Shown: positions 1-6,673, numbered from the stretch's first letter. The stretch: 10,057 nt of DNA from JBLHLB01 sp047618505 (GCA_047618505.1 JBLHLB010000129.1:1-10057), one strand, 5' to 3'. A program made the numbers and translations. The notes: generated by a model from the sequence alone, not told the origin.

Positions 1-204
1 CTCCATGGCCTTGACCTGCTTGACCCCCAGATTGAGGGCCTCCACGGCCTTGTCCTGCTCTTCCTGGTGGAAGCGGATGCTCCGCTCGAAGCGTTCCACA
101 AGAGTCCGCTTCTCTATGGAGTGGTGGCGTCCGCGGAGCCACCAACCGGCCAGGGCACCGAGGGCGCCGAGAACAACGTAAATGAGAGGGTCGGTGTAAG
201 GCAT
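1..204 (-). CDS. Membrane-anchored, probable coiled-coil protein (partial, N-terminal 68 residues)
   Basis: Reading the minus strand from an ATG at 204-202 gives 68 codons without a stop, running off the left edge. The protein starts MPYTDPLIYVVLGALGALAG, one hydrophobic helix of about 15 residues (7-22), followed by WWLRGRHH, a positive-inside pattern that puts the rest in the cytoplasm. Residues 30-68 are highly charged and helical (EKRTLVERFERSIRFHQEEQ), consistent with the start of a coiled coil. The layout of one N-terminal anchor plus a helical cytoplasmic tail recalls YhcB/ZapG-like proteins, but I see no sequence match and claim no family. It is divergent from the degenerate-GGDEF gene, so the two may share a regulatory region. 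Function is unknown. The coding call rests on the sensible membrane-anchor architecture and the open frame; no clear ribosome binding site is visible. Confidence 0.6.
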   Translation of the reverse strand, partial: MPYTDPLIYVVLGALGALAGWWLRGRHHSIEKRTLVERFERSIRFHQEEQDKAVEALNLGVKQVKAME

Positions 205-448
205 GGTGATTCTCGTGTCTCGTGAGGTGCGACGCGCGCTCCCCGGGATGGAGGCTATGTACCGGGGACGTCAATCTCCAGTCCACGGCGGCGGTTCTCA
301 CAACTCTCGCAAGCCTGGCTCAAGATCCGTGAGTCGTGCGGCCGAACTCCAGGGCCAGGCCGGGCTCCCTTTGCCCTGGTCACCGCCCCAGAAAGCCCCT
401 CCCACGGCCTGTCCGTCGGGAAGACTTAACCCAAGCACGCCCGCACCC
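205..448. promoter_or_regulatory. Divergent intergenic region with two inverted repeats
   Basis: These 244 bases separate the left-edge membrane protein gene from the degenerate-GGDEF gene, if the latter starts at 449. Any promoters for both must lie here. Two inverted repeats are visible: TCCCCGG at 240-246 with CCGGGGA at 262-268, and CCAGGGC at 349-355 with GCCCTGG at 373-379. Either could be a protein-binding site or an RNA hairpin. I could not assign -35/-10 boxes with confidence. The plus-strand frame stays open through here back to 203, but its translation is rich in proline, arginine and serine with no recognisable domain, so I treat it as non-coding. Confidence 0.4.
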
Positions 449-1570
449 ATGTCCCAGGAGGCCTCAGCCCCCGCCGCGCAAAAGACGAGGCAACGTCTGT
501 CTAGCGCCCAGATGCTGCATCTGATGCGCCTGGAGACCGACCAAGCCTTGCGGCACCGGTATCCGCTCTCCTGCATGGTGATCGGACTCGACGGCTTCGA
601 GGGCAGTCCTGGGGTGGAACAGCGGCGGGCACTGATGCCCCAGGTGTTCCGGGCATTGAAGGAAGTCTGCTTCGAGGGCGATGTGCGCGGTCTGGGGTTG
701 TTCACGGAGCGTTATCACCTAGCGGTCTTCCCCCACGTGGCCCCGGATAAACTCAAGGACCTGGCCCAGGCCATGCTCGAGAAGGCGCGGGTCCTGGAGG
801 TCCCCGCTCTCAAGGAGAAGCCGGCCTCGGATGAGGATGAAGGTGAGCCCACGGTGATCAACCTGGATGAACCCGCGGCTGAGGTCGAAAAAGAGGCGGA
901 GCACAACGACGCAGAGGAAGACCAGCCCCGGAATGCGGTGGTCACGCTCTCCATCGGAATCAGTCACAACCTGCACCCCGGCGAGATCAGCTTCGAGTCA
1001 ATCGTTGAGGATGCCGAGACGGGCATGGGCTTGGCCTCGGGAGCCGGTGGAGATCGCTTCATCCAGGCCCGGGAAGTCGAAACGGAACTCGACCGGCTGC
1101 GCGAGGAGATTCAGCGGCAGATCAGTGAGCTCTCGGTCACCACCGAAGATTTGATTGAAAACAAGGACTCCGAGGAGGAGGCCTGGGCTCGCAACTTGAC
1201 AGGCAAGACCCTGTCGCTGTTTGAGTTGGAAGTGGATCAGTCCGAAGGCGTGCTGCGCCTAAAGGGCGAAGTGATAGCGCTTCTGCAGACGGAATTGAAG
1301 ACCTGGCGAGAGACCTCGACCGTCTCCCAGATGCTCGAGAAGCAGCGCCAGATCCAGAACCTCGAACGTCGCGTCACTAAGTTGACGTCCAGCCTCGACA
1401 TGACCGAGGCGGAATTGAAACGCGTCGCCTCCATGAAGAACATCGACACCGGTGTCTCTTCTATCTACCGCAACGTCCAAGGCCTGAACGCCGAAGACGA
1501 CCAGTCGGAAGCAAAAGGCGCGATGCTAGCAGAACTCTTTCAAGCGAACATGGCCCTGCGTGGCAAGTAG
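449..1570 (+). CDS. Degenerate GGDEF-domain protein with acidic insert and helical, coiled-coil-like C-terminus
   Basis: A 373-residue cytoplasmic protein with no signal peptide or membrane segment. Residues 23-118 follow the first half of a GGDEF fold: a helix, then LSCMVIGLDGF (40-50) at the place of the usual LLxIDLDxFK strand, then a helix and GLGLFTERYHLAVFP (81-95) where RxGGDEFxxxLP should stand. The GG(D/E)EF signature is lost, so diguanylate cyclase activity is not expected, and no RxxD inhibitory site stands at the usual place. An acidic insert (about 123-162) interrupts the fold, which resumes as VTLSIGIS (165-172) and AETGMGLASGAGGDRF (189-204), the usual end of GGDEF domains. Residues 205-373 are charged and mostly helical, with coiled-coil-like stretches near 207-230 and 290-330. 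The ATG at 449 is preferred over 203 because the fold begins soon after it. It lies 101 bases before the MamK-like gene on the same strand and may be its partner; that role is inference. Confidence 0.75.
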   Translation: MSQEASAPAAQKTRQRLSSAQMLHLMRLETDQALRHRYPLSCMVIGLDGFEGSPGVEQRRALMPQVFRALKEVCFEGDVRGLGLFTERYHLAVFPHVAPDKLKDLAQAMLEKARVLEVPALKEKPASDEDEGEPTVINLDEPAAEVEKEAEHNDAEEDQPRNAVVTLSIGISHNLHPGEISFESIVEDAETGMGLASGAGGDRFIQAREVETELDRLREEIQRQISELSVTTEDLIENKDSEEEAWARNLTGKTLSLFELEVDQSEGVLRLKGEVIALLQTELKTWRETSTVSQMLEKQRQIQNLERRVTKLTSSLDMTEAELKRVASMKNIDTGVSSIYRNVQGLNAEDDQSEAKGAMLAELFQANMALRGK

Positions 1571-1671
1571 CTTCAAAGAAGAAAAGAAAGAGGAGAACCC
1601 CTGAGAGAGCACACGCGTGAGTGTGTGCAAACCTAATGCGAGTGGCTTCGCACAAACCAGAAACAGATCAG
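1571..1671 (+). promoter_or_regulatory. Leader of the MamK-like gene: purine tract and two hairpins
   Basis: The 101 bases before the preferred ATG at 1672 contain an almost pure purine run (about 1575-1597), which includes AGGAG at 1591-1595. Two short hairpins follow. GCACAC (1609-1614) pairs with GTGTGC (1623-1628) across an 8-base loop, and TGCGA (1637-1641) pairs with TCGCA (1648-1652) across a 6-base loop. AGGAG is too far from every in-frame start (1621 GTG, 1636 ATG, 1672 ATG) to act as a normal Shine-Dalgarno. Neither hairpin has a U-tract, so they are not ordinary terminators. They could set the expression ratio of the two genes, or mark a separate 5' end for the actin transcript. 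Confidence 0.35.
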
Positions 1672-2781
1672 ATGACAAAGAAGAACCAGAAAACCGAAAC
1701 GGAGACCGTAGAGACTCCGGCCGAGGAGATTACGGCAACAGTAACGTCGTCCTCCAAGGAGTCCGGCGTGCTCTACCTCGGCATTGACCTCGGTACCTCC
1801 CGTACCTCCGTCTCCGCCTCCAACGGCTTGCGTGAGACCGTCGCGTCCTACGTCGGCTATCCGAAAGACGTCGTGGCCCGCAAGCTCCTGAAGAAGGACG
1901 TGCTCTTCGGTGATGAGGCAGTCGAGAATCGTCTCGCCCTGCGCTTCTATCGCCCCCTTGAGCACGGCGTCATCAAGACCACCGACAACTCGTCGGCCGA
2001 TGAGCACATCAAGGCCGCCAAGGACCTGATCGGCGAAATTATCCGCCAGGCCAAGCCCCGCAAGGACGAGCTGGTGTACGCCGTGATCGGTGCGCCCGCA
2101 CAGGCCTCGATCCACAACAAGGACGCGATCCTTGAAGCGGCCCGCGAAGCCGTTGATTCCGTCATGCTCTGCTCCGAGCCCTTCTCGGTTGCCTACGGCC
2201 TCGACATGCTCGACGACGTTCTCGTCATCGACATCGGTGCTGGAACGACGGACCTCTGCCGGATGCACGGCACCATGCCGGACGAGTCCGACCAGCTCAC
2301 CACGACCTACGCCGGTGACTGGGTGGATAGCAAGTTCGCCGAGCTGCTGTTGGAGGACTTCCCCGAGGCCCAGTTCACCATCCAGATGGTGAAGTCCATG
2401 AAGGAACGCTACGGCTCCGTGTCCGACCAGGCCGAGCCGGCCATCGTCACGATGCCCGTCAACGGTAAGCCCACGGAATTCGACGTCACCGAGCAGCTGC
2501 GTGAAGCCTGCCGCGGCATCGTCACGCCCCTCGTTGAGGGCCTCGGCAAGCTGATCGGCACCTTCGACCCGGAATTCCAGGATCGCCTGAAGGACCGCGT
2601 CCTCCTCGCCGGTGGTGGCTCGCAGATCCGCGGTCTCGACAGCGCTGTCCAGATCGAGATGCACAGGATCCTCGGCGGCGGCAAGGTCATTCGCATCGAA
2701 GAGCCGATCTATGGCGGTGCCAACGGCGCCCTCAAAATCGCCCACGACATGCCCGCCGAATACTGGGAGCAGTTGAAGTAA
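1672..2781 (+). CDS. MamK-like bacterial actin ATPase
   Basis: A 369-residue actin/Hsp70-fold ATPase expected to form cytoplasmic filaments. Visible motifs are phosphate-1 LGIDLGTSRT (36-45), a SEPF motif with Glu169 at the place of the MamK catalytic Glu, phosphate-2 DIGAGTTD (187-194), and the adenosine motif LLAGGGSQIRGL (311-322). Resemblance to MamK as I remember it runs along the whole length: VGYPKDV with KLL (61-73), GDEA (80-83), VIGAPA against VIGVPA (138-143), SEPF with YGLD (168-178), DVTE (271-274), and the C-terminal PAEYWEQL against PPQYWRQL. This is much closer than expected for MreB, ParM or FtsA. MamK is about 347 residues; the extra length is a polar, Glu/Thr/Ser-rich N-terminal tail of about 30 residues. 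ATG 1672 is chosen over GTG 1621 because the upstream bases form hairpins, but no start has a good ribosome site. With no other magnetosome gene here, I give the family but not the symbol. Confidence 0.88.
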   Translation: MTKKNQKTETETVETPAEEITATVTSSSKESGVLYLGIDLGTSRTSVSASNGLRETVASYVGYPKDVVARKLLKKDVLFGDEAVENRLALRFYRPLEHGVIKTTDNSSADEHIKAAKDLIGEIIRQAKPRKDELVYAVIGAPAQASIHNKDAILEAAREAVDSVMLCSEPFSVAYGLDMLDDVLVIDIGAGTTDLCRMHGTMPDESDQLTTTYAGDWVDSKFAELLLEDFPEAQFTIQMVKSMKERYGSVSDQAEPAIVTMPVNGKPTEFDVTEQLREACRGIVTPLVEGLGKLIGTFDPEFQDRLKDRVLLAGGGSQIRGLDSAVQIEMHRILGGGKVIRIEEPIYGGANGALKIAHDMPAEYWEQLK

Positions 2782-2804
2782 CGCCACGGCGTCACTCTCA
2801 GGAA

Positions 2805-2843
2805 AGGGCCCGTCGCCGCAGCTTAGCTGCAGCGACGGGCCCT
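2805..2843. terminator. Strong hairpin terminator between convergent genes
   Basis: Arms at 2805-2823 and 2825-2843 form a 19-bp inverted repeat with one mismatch (C2817 against A2831), separated by a single base, so a real RNA loop would take a few of the inner pairs. The stem is GC-rich (AGGGCCCGTCGC outer part). It starts 24 bases after the MamK-like stop and ends 28 bases before the stop codon of the opposing lipoprotein gene. That symmetry suits a bidirectional terminator. There is no long T-run on either side, so its intrinsic efficiency is uncertain. Confidence 0.75.
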
Positions 2844-2871
2844 ATCCGTTGGGGCAAGCAGCGCCCAAGGA

Positions 2872-3996
2872 CTAGAGCAGCGCGAGGATCTCCGGCAGGC
2901 TCTGGTCCGGCGCAACAAAGACGTAGGCCGTGCCGCCGTTGGCCAACCAACAGCGCTCCAGGTCCAAGCGCGAATAGGTCGTGACGCCACTAAAAATGTC
3001 TACGGCGGCCGGATCTTGGACCAGCAGGTCTCCCCCTTCGTCAACACCCGCCAGGACCAAAAGGTGCCCATCTGTTTGGTCGTAGGGAGCGTTAGCCAAC
3101 TCCCCTGGTGCGGCCTTGATGCTAATCACAATGGGCACGCCCAATTCCAGCAGCCCGTGGACCGGTCCCCAACCTTCGAAGCGCGTGAGAAATCCCGGTA
3201 ATCCAAGGGCGTAGGCCGTTTGGATAGAACGCGGCCACACGCCGTAGAGATCGTGGTGCGAGTCGTAGGCCAGCGCCGCAACTCGTTCGATGGGAAGGGA
3301 ACTCCCCACGGAGGCGAGCAGCATGTTGACGGACGTGGGACTGCAAACGCGCGCCGACAGGGACGGAGCCGTTGCACGTTGACTGCGGAAGGGAATCGAC
3401 AGGCGCGCGACAGATTCCCCCGGCATCTCCCATCGCTCAGCATCCGGGGCGGGAGTCATGCGCCCGTACCTGTCAGAGAAGGTCACCGCCAGTTGCGCGA
3501 GCTGTGCCGCATCGGGACCGACGGAACGCATGCGCACACGTACCTCAAGACCAGGATCAGCTGCCATCGACGCTTGATTCAAAATCAGCGTGTCTACATC
3601 CACTCGACCATCGGCAAAATCAATCACACGACTTCGCGCGGGGTCGACGACGCCCCAATCTCCGATGTCCAGCCAGGGCGAGAGCACACCGCTCGCCCGT
3701 CGCACCTGAAGGCTGAAGATCACACCGGACGTCTCCATCACATCGACGTTCCAGGAAACCAAGACCTGATCAAACGGGATTGGAGAAGCCAACCAGCGGG
3801 TCTCACCATAGGAAGAGTCTGGCGCCAGAACCGGCTGCTCCAGAACGAGCGTATGGTGACGGGGAAGCAGGCCGGCTGTAACCGTAGTGGTCGCCCGCGG
3901 TGCAAGACACCCCGGCAGAAACCCCAGGCTGAGGCCAAGCGTGAGCGCGACCAAGGCGCGCAACGCGCGACGGCCCTCTAGAAGGTATTCCAGCAT
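2872..3996 (-). CDS. Lipoprotein with C39-like cysteine peptidase domain
   Basis: A 374-residue exported protein. A signal peptide (about 11-29) ends in the lipobox LPGC, with Cys30 as the likely lipidated residue. Residues 60-175 look like a beta-sandwich: VLVSWNVDV and LSPWLDIGDWG (78-114) match the pattern 'SWN.D......SPWY..G.W' that I recall preceding the peptidase domain in secreted C39-family proteins. The peptidase domain spans about 200-365: IPFRSQ with Gln206 as likely oxyanion residue, VCSPTSVNMLL (217-227) with Cys218 as nucleophile, DGHLLVLAGVD (309-319) with His311, and VQDPA with Asp328. The triad is therefore intact and the protein is plausibly active outside the cytoplasm. No leader-peptide substrate or ABC transporter is adjacent, so a bacteriocin-processing role is not supported. 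It stands alone, convergent with the actin gene and divergent from the acyltransferase gene. The substrate is unknown. Confidence 0.82.
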   Translation of the reverse strand: MLEYLLEGRRALRALVALTLGLSLGFLPGCLAPRATTTVTAGLLPRHHTLVLEQPVLAPDSSYGETRWLASPIPFDQVLVSWNVDVMETSGVIFSLQVRRASGVLSPWLDIGDWGVVDPARSRVIDFADGRVDVDTLILNQASMAADPGLEVRVRMRSVGPDAAQLAQLAVTFSDRYGRMTPAPDAERWEMPGESVARLSIPFRSQRATAPSLSARVCSPTSVNMLLASVGSSLPIERVAALAYDSHHDLYGVWPRSIQTAYALGLPGFLTRFEGWGPVHGLLELGVPIVISIKAAPGELANAPYDQTDGHLLVLAGVDEGGDLLVQDPAAVDIFSGVTTYSRLDLERCWLANGGTAYVFVAPDQSLPEILALL

Positions 3997-4107
3997 GACT
4001 GGATCCTACGGATTCGCCTTGTTCTTCCCCAGTCCGCCTGTGCATCGCACACTAGTCTCCGTGAAGAAAGTGACGATGGAGAAGACCTTGCCCGGGATAG
4101 CGACCAC
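3997..4107. promoter_or_regulatory. Divergent promoter region (lipoprotein / acyltransferase)
   Basis: These 111 bases lie between two divergent start codons and must hold the promoters of both genes. The only structured element I see is TGTGC (4039-4043) and GCACA (4047-4051) around a 3-base centre, a compact inverted repeat that could be an operator or a hairpin. No convincing -35/-10 pair or strong ribosome binding site is visible for either gene. Confidence 0.35.
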
Positions 4108-5406
4108 ATGACGTCGATAATTCTCAAGGCCGTGGGCGCTGCGACGCGCGTTTTTTATCGCCACGAAGGCGTCGGCGGTCAGGTTCCAAGTGAAGGCCCC
4201 ATCATCTTGGTGGCCAACCACCCCAACGGCTTGGTGGATCCAATTGTTCTTTCCTGGACGACAGGTCGCTCCCTTTTCTTCCTCGCAAAGGCGCCTCTGT
4301 TCAGCATGCCTGTCCTTGGCTTCCTTGTAAAAAGGTCCGGAGCGATCCCGGTCTATCGTGCCCAGGACGGCGACGATACGGCATCGAATGAGAAGACCTT
4401 TGAGGCGGTTTTCGACGCGCTGGGTGCTCGCTCCGCCGTGTGTCTTTTCCCAGAGGGCAAGAGTCACAACGAGCCAGATCTGCAGCGAATGAAAACCGGC
4501 GCGGCGCGCATGGCCCTGGGGGCGGAGGCACGGGCGGACTACAAGCTAGGCGTTCGCATCATCCCGATTGGCTTGGTCTATCGGGCCAAGCACCGCTTTC
4601 GGTCCACCGTCGCAACCTGGGTAGGTAAGCCGATTGAGGTCGGTGACCTAGCCGCCCTGCACAGGGACGACGAGTGGAGTGCCGTGGAGAAGCTCACAGA
4701 GCGCATCGTCGCGGGCCTGCGCCCGGTGACCCTGGAACTCGACCAATGGGAGGACTTGCCCTTGGTCACCCTGGCGGAGCGCATCGATAGCGGTGGCGCG
4801 ACCAGCGGCGCGCCAGGGGCGCGGCTTCCGCGCATCCACGCCTTTGCGCGTCAACTACGCGTTCTACGCGCTCAGGATCCAGCGCGGATGGAGGAATTGA
4901 CCCTACGAGGAACCGCCTTTCGTCGACGGCTCCAGTCCCTCGGGCTTGGGGTCGACGACCTGGATCACAACTACACCATTGGGAACGTTGCGAACTTCGT
5001 GCTTCGCAATCTCTTTTGGCTGCTCCTCGGATTTCCGCTGGTGGCCCTGGGCTACATTCTGTTTGCCCTGCCCTACTGGTTGGCCCGTTTCGCCGGACAC
5101 CGCGTCAGAACATCCCTCGACATCTACGCTACGGTGCAGATCCTGGCGGGGATACTGTTTTTGATTCCCTGGTCGGCGGCGATTGTGGTGCTTGTCGGCC
5201 TGCAGTTGAATTGGAGTCTGGCGTTGTTCCTGGGACTGCTTCTGATTCCAGCGGGGTTGGCCGCCCTAGCCTTCCACGATTGGCAAGGTCATGTCCTCGG
5301 CGACGTAGCGACCTTTCTGCGACTCGGCACCCGCCGCCGCCTGAAACAGGCTCTTCGGAATGAGCGTGATGCACTCGCATTGGAGTTGGAGCGGCTGCAG
5401 CAATGA
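4108..5406 (+). CDS. PlsC-type glycerolipid acyltransferase with C-terminal membrane helices
   Basis: A 432-residue membrane protein of the PlsC/LPLAT acyltransferase family, which moves an acyl chain to a glycerol-3-phosphate or lysophospholipid acceptor. Motif I is NHPNGLVDP (37-45), the H-x5-D spacing that I recall from GPAT-like members such as yeast Gpt2/Sct1 rather than the H-x4-D of classical PlsC. His38 and Asp44 are the expected catalytic pair. Motif II is GAIPVYR (78-84), motif III FPEGKSHNEP (114-123) and motif IV VRIIPIGLVY (149-158). After a charged helical linker (about 180-285) come two or three hydrophobic segments (about 302-326, 342-364, 366-390) and a basic helical tail. 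It therefore probably acts at the inner face of the cytoplasmic membrane in phospholipid synthesis or remodelling. The aminotransferase gene follows after 39 bases. Exact acceptor and acyl donor cannot be told from sequence. Confidence 0.85.
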   Translation: MTSIILKAVGAATRVFYRHEGVGGQVPSEGPIILVANHPNGLVDPIVLSWTTGRSLFFLAKAPLFSMPVLGFLVKRSGAIPVYRAQDGDDTASNEKTFEAVFDALGARSAVCLFPEGKSHNEPDLQRMKTGAARMALGAEARADYKLGVRIIPIGLVYRAKHRFRSTVATWVGKPIEVGDLAALHRDDEWSAVEKLTERIVAGLRPVTLELDQWEDLPLVTLAERIDSGGATSGAPGARLPRIHAFARQLRVLRAQDPARMEELTLRGTAFRRRLQSLGLGVDDLDHNYTIGNVANFVLRNLFWLLLGFPLVALGYILFALPYWLARFAGHRVRTSLDIYATVQILAGILFLIPWSAAIVVLVGLQLNWSLALFLGLLLIPAGLAALAFHDWQGHVLGDVATFLRLGTRRRLKQALRNERDALALELERLQQ

Positions 5407-5431
5407 AGCGCTCGATCGGCTAGGAATCCGC

Positions 5432-5438
5432 GCTAGGA
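5432..5438 (+). promoter_or_regulatory. Likely ribosome binding site of the aminotransferase gene
   Basis: GCTAGGA at 5432-5438 places AGGA seven bases before the ATG at 5446, a usable Shine-Dalgarno spacing. The same seven bases occur 13 bases earlier at 5419-5425, so the short intergenic gap carries a small direct repeat. Translation signals elsewhere in the window are weaker than this one. Confidence 0.45.
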
Positions 5439-5445
5439 TCTGGCC

Positions 5446-6636
5446 ATGGACAACCTACCCTCGCCCCTAGCGCCCCCCCGCCGTGTGCTCCTCGGCCCCG
5501 GTCCCTCAGATGTTGCGCCCAGCGTTTTAGAGGCGCTCGGCAAGCCAACGGTGGGTCACCTGGACCCCGTTTTCCTTGGGATCATGGATGAGATCAGGGC
5601 GATGCAACGCGTCGTCTTTGGCACTAAGAATGCGCTGACAATGCCCATTTCCGCCACGGGCTCCGCTGGCATGGAGGCCTGTCTCGTGAACTTGATCGAG
5701 CCCGGTAATCGCGTGATTGTGGGAGTCAACGGCGTCTTTGGAACACGCATCGCGGAGGTCTCTAGACGCTGCGGTGCAGAGGTTGTAGAGGTCCAGGGTG
5801 AATGGGGTCGCGCCCTCGACCCAGAGGCCATCCGCAGCGCGGGACATGCTGCTGGGTTGAACTTCGACCTGCTCTGCTGCGTACACGCCGAAACGTCCAC
5901 AGGAGTGCGTCAAGAGATTCCACCCCTGCGCGAAGTCGCCGATGAACTCGGAGCCCTGTTGCTCGTAGACTGCGTCACATCGCTCGCCGGCATCCCCGTG
6001 GAGTTCGATGCCTGGGGAATCGACGCAGCCTACTCGGGCACCCAAAAGTGCCTCTCCTGTCCTCCGGGGCTGTCTCCCATCAGCCTCTCGGATCGCGCCG
6101 CCGAACGCCTGTCGAAGCGTACTTCTAAGGTCGCGAGCTGGTACCTAGATCTGTCACTCCTGGGGACCTATTGGGGAGCGCAACGGGCCTACCACCACAC
6201 GGCACCCATCAACATGCTCTATGGCCTGCATGAAGCGCTTCGCTTGACCCTTGAGGAAGGGCTGGAAGCCCGCTTCAAACGCCATGCCCTGAATAGCCAC
6301 GCCTTCTGGGCCGGACTCGAGGAACTCGGCGTGCCCCCCACTGTTCCCGAGGCGGAACGCCTGATTCCCCTGACCGCCGTGGCCGTGCCCGCGGGCGTTG
6401 ACGAGGCGCGCGTGCGTCGCTTTCTGCTGGAGAATTATTCCATTGAAATCGGCGCGGGCCTGGGTCCTCTCAAGGGCAAGGTTTGGCGCGTCGGCTTAAT
6501 GGGCGCGGGCTCAACCCGTAGCAACGTCGAGCTGTGCCTGGCCGCCCTCAAGGGTGCGCTCGAATCCGAAGGACATAAGACACTGGGCGACCCACTAGGG
6601 GCCGCCCAGGCGGTGTATCAAGCGAAAGCACCCTGA
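5446..6636 (+). CDS. Alanine-glyoxylate / serine-pyruvate aminotransferase (class V, PLP)
   Basis: A 396-residue cytoplasmic PLP enzyme of the class V (fold type I) aminotransferases. It closely follows the AGXT pattern from end to end: LLGPGPSDVAP (15-25), SATGSAGMEACLVNLIEPG (69-87), HAETSTGVRQ (147-156), LLLVDCVTSLAG (171-182) with Asp175 holding the PLP ring nitrogen, YSGTQKCLSCPPG (196-208) with Lys201 as the Schiff-base lysine, YHHTAPIN (249-256), and GKVWRVGLMG (344-353) with Arg348 as the likely carboxylate-binding arginine. Expected chemistry is transamination of glyoxylate with alanine or serine, giving glycine, or the serine-pyruvate reaction, in glyoxylate, serine and glycine metabolism. 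Relatives using other amino donors cannot be excluded. The ATG at 5446 has an AGGA seven bases upstream. Length is normal (human enzyme 392). It may be co-transcribed with the acyltransferase gene, though no shared pathway is evident. Confidence 0.92.
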   Translation: MDNLPSPLAPPRRVLLGPGPSDVAPSVLEALGKPTVGHLDPVFLGIMDEIRAMQRVVFGTKNALTMPISATGSAGMEACLVNLIEPGNRVIVGVNGVFGTRIAEVSRRCGAEVVEVQGEWGRALDPEAIRSAGHAAGLNFDLLCCVHAETSTGVRQEIPPLREVADELGALLLVDCVTSLAGIPVEFDAWGIDAAYSGTQKCLSCPPGLSPISLSDRAAERLSKRTSKVASWYLDLSLLGTYWGAQRAYHHTAPINMLYGLHEALRLTLEEGLEARFKRHALNSHAFWAGLEELGVPPTVPEAERLIPLTAVAVPAGVDEARVRRFLLENYSIEIGAGLGPLKGKVWRVGLMGAGSTRSNVELCLAALKGALESEGHKTLGDPLGAAQAVYQAKAP

Positions 6637-6637
6637 T

Positions 6638-6671
6638 GGAGACCTCTTCAAGTCTCCGGAGCCTCGCTCCG
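6638..6671. terminator. Two small tandem hairpins between convergent genes
   Basis: GGAGAC (6638-6643) pairs with GTCTCC (6652-6657) around an 8-base loop. It is followed at once by CGGAG (6657-6661) pairing with CTCCG (6667-6671) around a 5-base loop. They fill the 37-base gap between the aminotransferase stop and the stop of the opposing sugar dehydrogenase gene. The place fits transcription termination, but stems are short and there is no T-run. Confidence 0.4.
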
Positions 6672-6673
6672 AA

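Noticed and set aside
203..448. An 82-residue N-terminal extension of the degenerate-GGDEF protein, from an ATG at 203
   Set aside because: That ATG overlaps the start codon of the divergent gene. The extension is low-complexity, rich in Pro, Arg and Ser, and the fold starts after the ATG at 449.
1633..2787. A 384-codon open frame on the minus strand, covering the whole MamK-like gene
   Set aside because: The plus strand carries unmistakable actin motifs. The antisense translation is rich in Gly, Val, Asp and His with no domain, as expected from codon bias on the opposite strand.
1..2871. Part of a magnetosome island
   Set aside because: Only the actin resembles a mam gene. None of the membrane-remodelling or iron-transport genes is visible, so the claim is not supported by this window.
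3220..3981. A 253-codon plus-strand open frame opposite the C39-like lipoprotein gene
   Set aside because: Its translation is rich in Arg, His and Gln without motifs, while the minus strand shows a lipobox and an intact peptidase triad.
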